Shown piece by piece: positions 1 to 12,812 of a stretch of DNA of 64,000 nucleotides (positions are counted from its first letter, which is position 1; each line of letters begins with the position of its first letter). The translations under genes and the position numbers were made by a program. Source of the DNA: Eremophila alpestris peregrina (taxonomy: Eukaryota > Chordata > Aves > Passeriformes > Alaudidae); NCBI GenBank assembly GCA_009792885.1, contig WMCF01000023.1, positions 5,440,633-5,504,632 of the forward strand, read 5' to 3'. A model generated the notes under the pieces. That model saw only the letters and a list, made by a program, of their open reading frames with translations, did not search any database and was not told the DNA's origin.

Positions 1-3000
1 GGAACACCACAGCACGGGAAAGCTGCCTTCAGCCTGTGGCACTGGAGTCAAAGATGTCATTTTATGAAATGGAGATGAAATTTCCTGTGTCCCAGCCATT
101 CTCTTTGATCGTTGCCTGTTTACTCAACCCACAAACCAAAAATAGAAATGAAAAAGGATGTGTTACCAAAGCAGCAGAAGGTTAAGGAGGAAAGGATTGG
201 GTCAAAAATAAACCACTTCTGGATGTGAAAGGAAATCAATCCATGAGGCAACACTCCATCGCTATGAGAGATATTTCATGAGCCTATAGATTGAAAAAGC
301 ACAGGACTGTTCTGCAAGTCTCTAACTCTCACAACAGCTCCCCTACAGAGCCACTGGGAGCATTGAATTCACCATTTGCTACCTTGTGGAAGTGCAGAGG
401 AGGATCCATGGGATGGGCTGGATTACACGTCACTAATGGGACATGTGCAGCAAAGGCAGGGGACACCAATGGCAGTATCATTCTGCACAGAGATGGGGGG
501 AGATGCTCCTGGCCATGGGGTAATTTTGACTGAAGCAAGCTCAGTGATGCCAAGCCATTGAATAGACTTCCTTTGAGCTGTCCTTCCTCAGCCCTGAACC
601 TCACTGGAGCAGACAGCCAGCTACTAAACCCTCCTTAGTTGTAATGTTACAGATGCTGTTGCACATAGGTTGTGGGTGATAATGGTGCTGCAACAGCATT
701 AAGGACTTCTCAAGGCATTGGCTGGCCAATAGACTCAGGAAAAAGGGTTCCTCTCTTTCTCCCAGGAGTGTTCATGCTATTTATTTGCTTCACAGTGATT
801 TCTCCTGCCACAGACAGTGGGATATTGGCAGAGGCTGTTCCCTGGAGCACCACACAACCTCTTCCCACAGAAGTGCTCCACATTGTGCTTTCCTGGAACG
901 CAGCTTTTGCACAACACCAGGCCCTAGCACAAGGGGCATGGGTTCCCTCAACCTCCAGAGATGTCCTTTAAACCCACTTCCTCATCTTGCAAGGGTCTAG
1001 TCCTGCAGGGAGTGTTTGGAGATCAGGCCCCCTCACTTTCCCAGAGGAAGCATCAGTCTCACCCACTCCCTGGTCTCCGAGAGCTCTTTCTGCCTATTCA
1101 CTCCCACTCTAAAACATGTAGTTCCCCGTGAACGATACATTTGCCTGTCAGAAAGCTTAATTAGCACAAATGGAAACTGTCCTCCCCATCATCCTCCTCA
1201 GTCTGATCTCCAGCTAAGAAAAAAGGGTGTAGTTCAGTTTATTTTGATTTATGTTCTTGATTAGTGACAACTGACAAACCTGACTATACTACTTACTCCT
1301 TTTGCTACAGAAAAGGTCTGTGTTTTGGCTTTACAAGAATGACAGTCTAGTTTTATTATCCATAAAACTGAGTTGATCTGTCTCCGCCATAATATCCTCT
1401 CCCTGCATTTTTCCCCTTCCCATGATGAAACATAAATAACTTTTATCCCTGTGAAGGTCACAAGTCTACAGGAAAGCCAATACAAGAATTCATGATTCTT
1501 TATCATAAGAACACAACTGCAAGTGAATTGCAACAAGCAGCTCAGTTGCATGTAAGGTTGTACTTTCCCAGGGCACTGGGCACTACACACCACTCACTGC
1601 TCTGTGTCCGCTCATGTCAATCATAGCTTTCAAACCTATTGCCCTTTTTGAGGATCAAATCCTGTGCCTGAACACCACACAAGCTGCAAGTGCACAGAGG
1701 GGACTGGTTTTTTACAGCCAATTTCACTGAGTGCCCAGAAATTAGATGCTATTCACTCTGTAATTTTCCATTTTTGACTGACTGAAATTTTCTTCTTTTC
1801 TAACCTTCACATCCCCCCTTGCAACCTCACCTCCAGCTGAGCTGCCTACTGAACTCGCTAGTGAGAGACACATTTGGTTTCTCAGTACATCAGCTAATAC
1901 TTAGGTCTTTGATCCTCTGCAGCTGGGCTCTTGCTTTGATCAGAAGTAAGCTTTTCTTGATCACACTACACGAATTAAAGAGCCCGGGACTTCAATCCTG
2001 CCTCCAAGTGACGCTCGGGTTGAGACACTGATTTGTCTGATATACTGAACAAAGGTTTTAAAGTATAATTTAGTGCAATGGTCAGGTATCTTTTAAGCAG
2101 GACCATTTTCTCAAGCTTCCCATTCATTCTGCTTGCTCCTGCAGTGCCAGTTCTCGACACTGCAGTGAGGCTGCAGCACTTGCGCGGCAGGAGCATCGCA
2201 GGAAGGATTCCACCTACCCTGCAGGAAAAACAAAGATCTTTCCAAAAATATACATTATCCAGTGACTAAGAAATGAGAATAAATGAACCAAGCCCTGCAG
2301 GCTTCTACTAAATGCTTATTAAGAGTGCTTTCCAATTAACAGTGCCTGTGCTCATCAGTAGGGGCAGATCCATGGTCAACCTTGGGGGTCGAGATTCACC
2401 TTCCTTACTCAGGAATGTTCCAAGTGTGCCAGAGCACATTCCCCAAAGCTCTGGGGACTCACATAATCTGGTAAGGCCTTCATGGAATCTTCAGGTCCCT
2501 GGAGCAAAAATATTGCTGGGGTGGAACCTATCACAGCTACAGAGGCACTGGAAAATTCTGGAGTAGAACACAAGTAGGTGTTGACTTCATCAGCCCATTG
2601 TGAGAGACCAAATCCCTCTGGCCTTTGCTTCTCTTAATGCTTCTATGTGACAACAAAACTCACAAGATTTGGTCAAAAGGTTTAAGGGCTTTACACCAAT
2701 TCAGGGTTTTTTCTCCCTTAATAAAAGCATCCTACCACTTTGCACGGCCTGTTCTCCCAAGATTATTTTGTCCCTGTTGGGAAGGGATGATCCCTGTTCA
2801 GCAGGTAAAGAAGCTGAAGTAGAAGTGGCAAGGGAATCAGGAATGTTTGATGCTCTTAGACTAATTTAAACTTCACCAGGACAGTGGCACAAAAAAAAAA
2901 ATCACATTGTTGCTTGTGCTGTTTCTGCTGTTTGAGAGGCTGAGTTGACTTGTCCACAAAAGGATGGTGAAAGGCTGAACTGAGAGAGGAAGCGCTGTGG

Positions 3001-5985
3001 GCTCAACAGAGGAGGCTGGAGAAGCAGCAGGCTTGTTTTAGACAGCTTGATGAAACTATTTGATTGTCTCACCCTTGCGGACAACAAATATTTGAAAAGA
3101 CAGTTCACATTCCTCCTGTCTACCACGTGCTGATGACAATGTCACTGGCAATAACTCATTGAAATCCTTCATCTCTAATGCTAATAGATGCATTAGATGT
3201 CTAAGTGATCATGAACTTTTGGTATGTGTCCGTAGGTGGGAGCAAAATATGCCACCGTAAGCTGCATCAGGTAAAAAAAATTAAAATATAAGCAAGAGAA
3301 AATGGTCTTCTATCTCCGTATACATTGTGTAGTATAGCTCTTCTGAATCACTGCCTCCAGTTCTGACATTTCATCTTTGGGAGTTTGAGACACTGGTGAA
3401 AGTTGTAAAAGGACCTGCAGAAATTATCTGGATTCTAAAAACTTATGCGAGGCGTGTGAAGCTTAATCTAAACATATGGTGACTGAGTAAAGAGAAACTG
3501 CACCAGGATGCAATTACCAGTGGCAGGAAGGTTTTCAATACAGTATCACAAGGAAAAATAGTATTCAGTGCCTGGAAGCTAAGGATAGAAATGGCATCTT
3601 TAGTTCAAGACTGGCTTTCTTTCTAGAAGAACCAGAGTTACTAAAATTCAGGATCTGGAATTCTTGCACAGGGACTCAAATCAGGGGATTCCTGTAGCTG
3701 AGGTTAAAAGCTATTGATTCATGAACCCACTGATCATTCACTTAAGATATTTTGCTATGTTTGGTCTTATAGAGTCATAAGTTTTTCTAAGCTTTGATAG
3801 TAGATGATGTTAGATAGGTCCATCTACCAAGACAAGGGCAGTTTACCAAGATATTATGCCTGTCTTCCAAGTTAAAATTTTTGCTTTCAAAAAACCAAAA
3901 GTGCTTCCATGGACCAGCCCCAAATTCCTAAGTTTAATCTTCTAAAAGGAGGAGTGGCTTTTATATTTCTGTCCTTTAAAGGCTGTTCACAGATAGCTCA
4001 CTGAACATCCCCAGAAAATTGGAAAGTGCACAGGTTTTTTTTCCTCAGAGGTGCTCCTTTCCTGGATTCTTTTTTTTTGCCTAGTCCCATGATTCCACAT
4101 CTTAGGTGTCTGTGCAGTCATGTTGATGATGGTTGTGATGCCCTGAGGATACATTTTTCATCACAACTGTGGAAGCTCCTAGCAAACTGGCACTGGCTGC
4201 TCACTGCCATTCTGATTATGATTTCCCATCTCCAAGTCTCCAGACACAGATAACTCGGAATTGCTTGGCTCTGCTGCTCATTACCTCATTAACGATGTGA
4301 ATTGACCAAACATCCACTCCTGCCACGTTGTTCCCTTCCAAGCTGTCCCCTGATTTGGGACACAAGCCTCTCCACGGTTTCAGCCTAGCACAGCACCACA
4401 GTAAGTTGCAAAACACAGCTCCACTGCAGCAGCCGTGGGTGTAGAAGCAGGAGCTCCAGCAGAAACAGCCCTAAATGGCACAGCAAAGTCCAGGCTGCCT
4501 CCTGCTTCTCCCTGGAGATAAGCCCACCTTGCAGTCCACCACCCCCTGTGCTTCCCAGGTCCTTTCTGACACAGACAGATACCTGTCTTCATTTAGAGGT
4601 TTTCCCACTGTGTAGTGTGTGAAAGATTTATTGAAAACTACATTGAATTTGAGTTCCAGGGACATGTTAGTGCTTCTTGTCTTTCACTGTATCAAACCAA
4701 TCTAGCAAGCAGCAGTGGAGTATGCTGCAGGAAGCCCTATTTTCCTAATTTAATTTCAAAACTCTCCAGTTTTTAATGAACTGCTGCTTGGGTGTTTTAA
4801 TCAAGCCCTTTCTCATTCACTCTGACTGAAATAATCTGCTGATGTTGTTATCCATATGACCACCCACCTAGAAGGATAGCAAAACTCATGACAACCCTTA
4901 GACATCAATGATATCTCAAAACCCACATTTCAGCTTATTACAAGCAATTTATTCATAAATTGCTTAATTTTTTTTTCTTGTGGTTTTTAGATTTTAGGAT
5001 CCTTGTATGAGGAACTCAGCAATGTGACTGAAGGAAAATCCTAAGCCTTTAAGTTCACTCTTGTACAACATGTATTTGATAAATCAAATTGATCCTACTT
5101 TTTATTTTGTAGCCAGTGGGGACAAAGCTTCAGGTTTGTCATGCAAGAGGATTCAGTGTACAAACTGACAGGCCTAAAAGTATAATCTCCTCTCACCCAT
5201 CTGAGGTTTCTGTGGTATCACCACAAAAGCTCTATGTTGAATCTTATCTTCAGCTCCAGTAGACTGAAGACAACAGCATAAAACAACTAATATGGCAGAT
5301 AAGTCATCCTGCCATTAAGGCAGCTTCATGTCAGTGAAAAATTATTTAAGCATGATGACTCACAATCCCAGAAAGTTCCAAAATATATTAAAAGGAGAGC
5401 AGAAGAATCAGGTCTCTGGGAAGAGGTTGTTCTCATAACCAGCATTAGATAAAACCCTTTACCTGATTCTCCACAAGGATGCTGTATGGTTTAATTATGC
5501 TTAGCACAAAGCAAAATGCAAAAGATAGAAATATGAGTAATGGGTGACACACAAGAATCAAAAACAAGCCAGTGTTCAACAACTGGTTGTTATTGCATCT
5601 GTGTGGGTAGTCCTCCTTTGACTGAAATCCCTAGGGTTTTGGGGAGCTCCTGTTTCACTTTTACTTCTTACAAGTATTCACAATTTCCTTGCTACCTAAA
5701 AGGCCTTCAGAAATATAATCTGGATCTAAATGAAGGCTCTGGTCCCCAAAAAGGCCCAACAAACTGAGATCTGTCAAGTGTCTGCCCAGAGCAGGTGACA
5801 CAAACAGGATGCAAACTCTTGGTTGCACGACATACATGACATAAGCTTCTATTTCCACAGACTGCTTCCACACAGGCTGAAGAACTGTCTTAAGCACGGT
5901 GATGACAACCTGGGTTAGCTGAGTTACCCTAGCACGGCAGAGCTGTCAGAGGAGGGCTCAGTGAGAGAACTGTGCTTGATTTCAG
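1..5985 (-). other. ST8SIA5 intron, leftmost part; no gene seen
   Basis: This is intronic sequence 3' of the cassette exon. I searched the minus strand for the next constitutive exon, which should encode Tyr-Phe-Glu-Phe-Tyr-Glu-Gly, and did not find it. There is an A11 run at about 2891..2901 and otherwise no recognisable repeat. Reading frames here are short and match nothing I know. Confidence 0.6.
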
Positions 5986-6420
5986 ACCTCAGCCATCAGA
6001 GGGCTGGAGCCCCTCTGCTCTGGAGCCAGCCTGGCACAGCTGGGGCAGCTCAGCTGCACAAGAGAATGCTCCAGGCAGAGCTCAGAGCCCCTGCCACGGC
6101 CTCCAGGGGCTCCAGGAGAGTTGCAGAGGCATTGGGGACAAGGCCTGCAGGGACAGGACACAGGCAATGGCTTCCCAGTGCCAGAGGGCAGGCACAGATG
6201 GGATCTTGGGAAGGAATTGCTGGCTGGGAGGGTGGGGAGTCCCTGGCACAGGGTGCCCAGAGCAGCTGTGGCTGCCCCTGGATCCCTGGCAGTGTCCAAG
6301 GCCACGTTGGATGGGGCTTGGAGCAGCCTGGGACAGTGGAAAGTGTCCCTGCCCATGGGACAGAGTGAGACTGGATGATCTTTAAGGTCCCTTCCAACCC
6401 AAATCATTCTGTGATTCTAT
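5986..6420 (+). mobile_element. CR1 LINE fragment, 3' end intact
   Basis: This is a 5'-truncated CR1 in plus orientation, antisense to ST8SIA5. It begins in the reverse-transcriptase C-terminal/3'UTR transition (ggctggagcccctctgctctgg) and runs through the conserved ggtgcccagagcagctgtgg and ctttaaggtcccttccaacc blocks. It ends in the CR1 tail attctgtgattctat. Several reading frames above 100 codons on both strands are GC-rich shadows of this repeat. Confidence 0.92.
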
Positions 6421-7328
6421 CTAAAGGAGAGACTCAGTGTTTACTGAAATCACATAACAAAATAATCTTCATCTCTTTGTTGCAATGTTGTCATCATTTT
6501 CATGCAGTTTTTAATCTTCTGTTCATTGGTTTCCCTAAAGTTTGGCTGACAGGCAATTCTAATGCACTCATTCTCCCAGTGTGCTTTTGCTTCGGAAGTC
6601 CTTCATTTTCATATAAAACTTCGCTCCTACAAGATGGGCTGTCAGCATCTCTACACCCTGTATTAAGTTATGTAATTAAAAGATAAAGAGTAGTTCTAGA
6701 ATATGTTCAAGTTGATACCACATATGCATGAATAAACATGTGTCTCTATATATATAAATGGTACATGTTAATGGAAATCATATTCATATCTATTCCAATA
6801 TCTTTAAACATCAAAGCTTTTACAAGAAGGTGATGGCACAGCAAACTGCAGAGCTATACAGTGAAAGGTATTCTCTGTGCTTATGCTGACATACAATTAG
6901 TTTTGTGCACTTCAGACATCTCTCTGGAGTCCTGTAAATATATACAAATAAAATCAGTTCTGTGAAATGTACTCTGCAAGTTTTCCATTCAGTGGAAAGA
7001 ATTATTCATTAAAGGAAGACTTGTTTTCATTTTATATCAACAACCTAAATCTGAGTGTCAGATTAAGACTCTCAGGAGATGTTTGGTGACAACACAGTCA
7101 GAAAGGTGATCAAAGGCAAATAGCAAACAATTTTGACACAGCTCTGCAGTAGTCACCACATAGTCTCATCTCCACACTTACACTGCACTTTTTTATTTTC
7201 TTATGTTCCCAGGTTTCATACAGTAGGCAAAAGGATAAGTAATATCTCTAACACACTTAGGTGAGAAATATGTTGCAGGTAGACTTATGCCTGACTGAAA
7301 AGCTTTCAGCTCCACTGTCAGTAATGCA
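6421..7328. other. ST8SIA5 intron, no feature
   Basis: AT-rich intronic sequence with a short TA run near 6749..6758. I see no gene or dispersed repeat here. Confidence 0.6.
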
Positions 7329-7530
7329 GAACCACAGAATGTCCTGAGATGGAAGAGACCCATGAGAATCACAAAAGTCCAGCTCCTGGCCCTGCACAAA
7401 CACCCCAACAATCCTACCCTAGGCATCCCTGGGAGCAGTGTCCAAAGGCTCCTAGAGCTCTGGCAGCCTTGGGGCTGTGCCCATTCCCTGGGGAGCCTGG
7501 GCAGTGGAGACACAGTCCTTGACATATCAC
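7329..7530 (-). mobile_element. CR1 LINE fragment, minus orientation
   Basis: The sequence starts accacagaatgtcctgagatg and continues through ctggccctgcacaaacacccc to ccctggggagcctgggcagt. Read on the minus strand it is the 3' part of a CR1 subfamily whose tail reads 'gggtcccttccagctcaggatattctgtg'. The copy at 57505..57806 belongs to the same subfamily. It is 5' truncated and diverged. Confidence 0.85.
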
Positions 7531-9094
7531 ATAGCACAGGCTTTGAAATACATTTTTATTTTTCATTGATATTATAACTTTTTTCAGTTTATATCTAGCT
7601 TGTGCAGTTTGTTTGTGAAAAGACCACTTGCACCTTGAACCTCTTTGTCTTTGAAGAGGCTGAAGAGACTGAGAGCAGCACTGTGGTTAAGCCTCTCATG
7701 ACTGTGTCTTTTGTATTCAAGGGCTTTGCTTCCCAGTCATGCAATCAATGATGGTTCAGTTGTCTCTGTCAAAGGTGTCTAGAGGAGGAAATCTATATTT
7801 GTTTATTTTCTCATGCCTTCAAGATGATGTGTGTCTTTGTGTCACACCAAGTTCTTTTATATCCCAAGTGTCTAAACTTAAGACTTTGTAAATAGACTGT
7901 ATATGCAGACACTGAAAAGACAACAAGAGTAGAAGACAGATAGATACACACATACATATACACATGAACACCTTTTTTCCCCTGCTCTAAATGGAAAACT
8001 GCAGTGGAGGTTGGTTGCTCTTATAAAGAACCTTCGCAAGGCCAACCAGCAGAGCAGCGGGCAGCACTCCTACAGGATCATATTACAGCAAGAGCCTGAA
8101 CAGGAACTGCAGCATTGCTGTGGCTCAGTGACAAGATGATTTCTGGCAGGTTAGACTCTGCAACTTCTGCTTGCCTTTGAAGTGCTATCAGCTGCACAGC
8201 TGTAGCGGTGTACGGTTACAAAATGATGATATTTAAAATAAAATGGGCAATTTACTCAGAGTTTTGTTTATACACAAGTATTAAGTGTAAGGTTCTTTTA
8301 ATTGCTTTTAGTTTTTTCTTTATTTTACAGTTCTTTCTAAGACTTCCCTGCTGCTTATTGAACTTGATGCTAAACATGACTCAGGACTTTTAACCCCTGT
8401 AGCTGGTGTTCCAGGAAGAGTGCCCAAATATTCACCCTATGCCCGTGCCTGGATTTGTGCAGATGGCCTGGGATATCTGTGGAGCTCTTTAGGGACAATT
8501 GCTGCCAGTTTTCTGAGTCTGCACATGACCCTGCAGACACCTGAGCCCATGTCAAACTAGGTAGTACAAAGAGTGCAGCAGCACATCAGTGCTTCTCATG
8601 TTGCCAAATACTGTAAATAAAGGAAATACTCCAGTCTTATCTTGTCAGAACACTTTTGCCCTGCTAGGCCCTGGAAAGAATTCAAGTTAAACTATGTTTT
8701 CATGGAATACATGTTTTATTCTAAAGACCACATATCCCCAGTGTGCTCTGTGTGCACCAGTACTATCACCTTGGGACATTCTCTGCTGAAGTCCCATTCT
8801 CCCATGCTGCCTCATCTTGTGTAGTATGGAAATAGGAGAGGCCAGGACATAGAAGTCACCCTCCTGCAGACTTCATGGATGCTTATGGCATATTCCAAAA
8901 TGTCCCCAAGGCTTGCAAGGGAGAAAGCAGCGCAGTGCTTGGGCATTATTGACATCTTCTGTACCGTGGGGAGCAGTGCCAAGCAGCCAAAGCACACTGC
9001 AAATATCATTTTTCATACAGCCTGTGTTCACATTTGTGGTTCATACAAGGAGAGAGAGAGAGATCTCTGCAGTCATTCCCTCGGGTGTTGGTAC
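7531..9094. other. ST8SIA5 intron adjacent to the cassette exon
   Basis: Unique intronic sequence with no repeat or exon recognised. A short GA run (9049..9061) lies just 3' of the cassette exon on the transcribed strand and appears as CT in the RNA, so a pyrimidine-tract binding protein could use it. That role is inference only. Confidence 0.5.
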
Positions 9095-9202
9095 CTGGTG
9101 CCTGTGTCACTGCCACTCTTCACTGCTCCGTCATCCGTGAAATTAAGGGTGCCGGTCCAATTTGCCAATTCCTCTCCATTCTGCCAGCTAAACTGCAGCC
9201 CT
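9095..9202 (-). CDS. ST8SIA5: ST8SIA5 alternative cassette exon (long-isoform insert, 36 aa)
   Basis: On the minus strand a pyrimidine-rich tract ending TTCTTGCTAG (AG at 9203..9204) precedes 108 nt that end CACCAG|GTACCA. The exon enters and leaves at phase 2, the same phase as the donor of exon 1, so it can be included or skipped without changing frame. Spliced to exon 1 it reads R-GLQFSWQNGEELANWTGTLN and continues through NFTDDG to SGSDTGTR, with no stop. Mammalian ST8SIA5 is known in forms of about 376 and 412 residues, a difference of 36, which is exactly this length. The segment sits just after the membrane anchor, in the lumenal stem, and adds two N-glycosylation sequons (Asn-Trp-Thr and Asn-Phe-Thr). 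The donor is weak (GTACCA), as expected for a regulated exon. No other gene-like sequence is near it. Confidence 0.87.
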
Positions 9203-10235
9203 CTAGCAAGAAAACGAGGCAGTTGATATTTGATATCATTCATTAGGTTAAGTCTATCAGCATGAGTTCTCATGTCCTATTTCTTAACATACAAATGTGA
9301 GTACAACACGTTCATCAAAAACAATTAAAAGATACCGAGAACAACAAGGTATCACCTTACTAGGGTAAACTATTAATTTTTACTTGCTCTAGACTTTTCA
9401 AGTCCTTGGATGAAAACAGTACCAGGCTCCCCACACAAATTTGAAGGCCAGTAATTACCTGTGCTCATAAACAACACACATGTATGAGGAGGTGGAAATT
9501 TCATTCTCCGAAACACGAGGGCAAAAAGCTAGAGACGGGAAACCACAGGGCCAAAAAAATAAAAGCTCCAAACTTCAGTTTTACATCTACAGTAGTTGTT
9601 AAATGTGGTGGGCATTGGGTCCTTCCTCTGATTTGTTGGCTCTGCTAACAAAGGATGTGTCATTTGATGACAAAGCTGAAGTCACAATATAGTGCTTCTT
9701 TTGCCTGTTTGGAAACACAGCATTATTTTAAGCCAATCAATAAACACAGTCATCACAAGTCCCTGTTTTCCAAATTTTCACAGATTTCTTCCAACCCTCA
9801 TGATACCTGCAGCCTTCTGGAAACTACACCAATAGCAGGACAGAAATTTAAAAATGCTGGGGAAATATTTGACAACACAAGTCAAAACCCATCCCTTATC
9901 TCAGAAGGCAACGGAAAAGGATCTTGCAGGTGGTTATTTTTAAACTTCTCCTTTTTAACCCAATTTCATTATTTCAGAAGTCTGGCAAGCTGAGTTGTGA
10001 ACATTTGGTGCTGCCAATACTGAAAGTTAACTTCCCAGTTGGGCTGTGTGGGGACAGCCAGGAAACAATCTGCCAGCATGCTTTCTTCAAAAGAAAGGGC
10101 ATCCAGGACCCAGATAGTTTAGCTGGTCATCAGGCTTATGACAAGGGCTGGTGAATCTCTCTGCCCTCATCCATCCTCTGGTCTAACTGGCAGCAGTTAT
10201 TATCACAGGGAATTAAGAAGGAACAGGGGAATCTC
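9203..10235. other. ST8SIA5 intron, no feature beyond the branch region
   Basis: This is the intron immediately upstream of the cassette exon on the minus strand. The polypyrimidine tract occupies about 9205..9225. Nothing else is recognised. Confidence 0.55.
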
Positions 10236-10988
10236 ATGAGGTTTAACAAGGCCAAGTACAGGACTTATACCCAGATAAGGGCAGCCCCCAAGATCAATTC
10301 AAGCTGGGGATGAGCAGAGGGAGCAGCCCTGGGAGAAGGACTTCAGGGTGCTCTGGGTGAGAGCTGAGCTGGACCTGCCCCAGCCTGAACCCCCCTGCCC
10401 TGGGCTGATCCCCCAGCATGGGCAGCAGGGCAGGGGGGATTCTGCCCCTGTGCCCCTGTGCTCAGCTCAGACCCCACCTGCAGAGCTGCCTCCAGCCCTG
10501 CCTCCAACAGCACAAGCACCTGGAGCTGCTGCAGCCAGGCCAGAGGAGGCCACGGAGCTGCTGCCAGGGCTGGAGCCCCTCTGCTCTGGAGCCAGCCTGG
10601 CACAGCTGGGGCTGCTCAGCTGCACAAGAGAAGGCTCCAGGCAGAGCTCAGAGCCCCTGCCAGGGCCTCCAGGGGCTCCAGGAGAGCTGCAGAGGCACTG
10701 GGGACAAGGCCTGCAGGGACAGGACACAGGCAATGGCTTCCCAGTGCCAGAGGACAGGCACAGATGGTATATTGGGAAGGAATTGCTGGCTGGGAGGGTG
10801 AGGAGTCCCTGGCACAGGGTGCCCAGAGCAGCTGTGGCTGCCCCTGGATCCCTGGTAGTGTCCAAGGCCAGGCTGGATGGGGCTTGGAGCCTGGGATAGT
10901 GGAAGATGTCCCTGCCTGTGGCAGGAGGTGGCACTGGATGAGGTTGAAGTTTCCTTCCCATTGAAACCACCTGTGATTCTATGATTGA
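10236..10988 (+). mobile_element. CR1 LINE fragment, longest copy in the window (about 750 bp)
   Basis: Starts at ggtttaacaaggccaagt, the CR1 ORF2 C-terminal region. It passes gagcagccctgggagaaggac, the GC-rich ggctggagcccctctgctctgg block and ggtgcccagagcagctgtgg, and ends cctgtgattctatgatt. The ORF2 frame is broken, so this is a dead copy. It shares its GC-rich central block with the copies at 5986..6420 and 41786..42172, pointing to one subfamily. Confidence 0.93.
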
Positions 10989-12741
10989 TATATGTGTATA
11001 CGTTATGCTATAATGGCCATAGGGTTATGCAGTGCTCTGGATTATCAGGCAGTCCTATAACTTTTGTGTTTCTATGGCAGTTTTTAATCAGCTGACCTGC
11101 TCAAGGTACAATTTATGAGTGGAATACTGATGTTAAGAAAACGTAAGAAAATTACTCGGACACCTTCACGTTGAGGCTTTTTGAAATCAACACATGTGGT
11201 TCTCTCCCATATACCACAATCTAACACATTTTTTGCCACACTGTAACTGGTATAGAAACATGGTTTCTTCAAATATATATCTTTGCAAAAGACATTTAAG
11301 TATATGGCCTTAAAAATATCTTTTAATTGCTAAAGGCATCACTGAATGATGCATTGGGAGAGAGGGTAGAAGTGTGGAAAAACCAAGCTGGAATTGTACT
11401 TCTTAACTGAATTTAAATTCTCTGTTTGGGGCTTAGATATTTGCTTGCAAACTGAAATAAAGAGCATTAATCCAGATAAATGGCTGGGGTCAGTGTGTCC
11501 TCCAGAGGTGAACTCTCCTACAGTATAGCAAGATTAAATGAAGAATTAAAACCTGCAGTCAAGCCCTTTCCCTGTGTATGTTATTATTCCACATGTAACA
11601 GCTGAAAGAAAATCTAAGTAAATGTTCCAAGGTGGAAGGGGTTGAATCTGTCCATCAAGCAAAACAAATTGCAAAATCACTTTTTAATGCCCCTCTTTCA
11701 TCAAGATGATTTGGGGAAGGGTGCACTGCAGCAGAGGCCCTAAATGTAAAGGACATTCCCATTTTGGGTAAGATCCAAGGGGACATTGGAAGACTAACCC
11801 TGAGGAATGGCAGATATGTCTTATGATGATCAGCTTAATATACTTAGCTTTGAAGTGGCAGGGTGGGGATCTAATTGAGGTACAAAAATATCCAGGGATG
11901 GATCTGGGTATGACACATCTCTGTGGTTAAGGACAAAGTAGAGAGCTGTGAGTTGTGCTTAGGGTCAGATCAAAGTTAAGTGTCCAGCCCTGAACCAGAC
12001 AGACCACACAAGGCTCTTCTTCTAACAGGTACTCCAGAGATTCACAGAATACGGACTTATAAATGCACAAAACACCCCACCAAAGAAATTTTACACAGCT
12101 TATTGGGCTGTGTGTCTCACTGTGAATCTGCAAGACTGAGACCAAGCTGCTGCTCTGCATTTTTTGCAGGGGTGATACAATAAATCTCTTTCTCACAGTA
12201 AGAACAACTTCCATAAATAATGGTTTGTAGTATTAGGACTGAGTAGAAACCAAGGATGCAATATTTAAAAACACTGAATTAATTCTGCTTCTAACAGGAT
12301 TACTGAGAGCTTTACCATTGATTTCAATCAGCCTTGTGTTGGAAGAATTTAATTTTTGAAATATAAAATTTTCTAATCCTCTCAGTTTTGAGTTGTAAGC
12401 ATCCATAAAAATTGTCTGGCCAAATGTGCAAACAGCCTGAGAAAACAGAAAAGAGAATTGAAAGGCTTCATCGGTGTATTTCTTTGGCATTCTATTTCAG
12501 TCAAATCCTGCCATGTTCAATCTCAGCACTTGCTGCATTTAAACAGGTAAACAAATTAAGGTTCTATGAGTCAGAATTACAATACAAAAGCACACACAGG
12601 ATGGAAACACAGAAAAGGAAGAGAAAAAGCATCAGAGCAAAAAGGAAGCTAAGGAAAGACTAAAAGAAGGTGAGGGAAGCTGAGGAAATGACTTAGACAA
12701 AGAGGTCTGCTATGCAATTTACATAGTTCATGTCAAACAGT

Positions 12742-12812
12742 TCAAAAAAAAGAAAAAAAAAGAAAATACAAAATGAAAAAAAGAAGAAAAGAAAAAAAGA
12801 GAAAGAAATAAA
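12742..12812 (+). repeat. A-rich / purine low-complexity tract
   Basis: Runs of A interrupted by single G (aaaaaaaagaaaaaaaaagaaaa type) over about 70 bases. It may be a decayed poly(A) or a simple-sequence expansion. No retrogene body could be identified in front of it. Confidence 0.7.

Noticed and set aside
10348..10970. Open frames of 127-183 codons on both strands
   Set aside because: GC-rich shadows of the CR1 element; similar frames recur in the other copies of the same subfamily.
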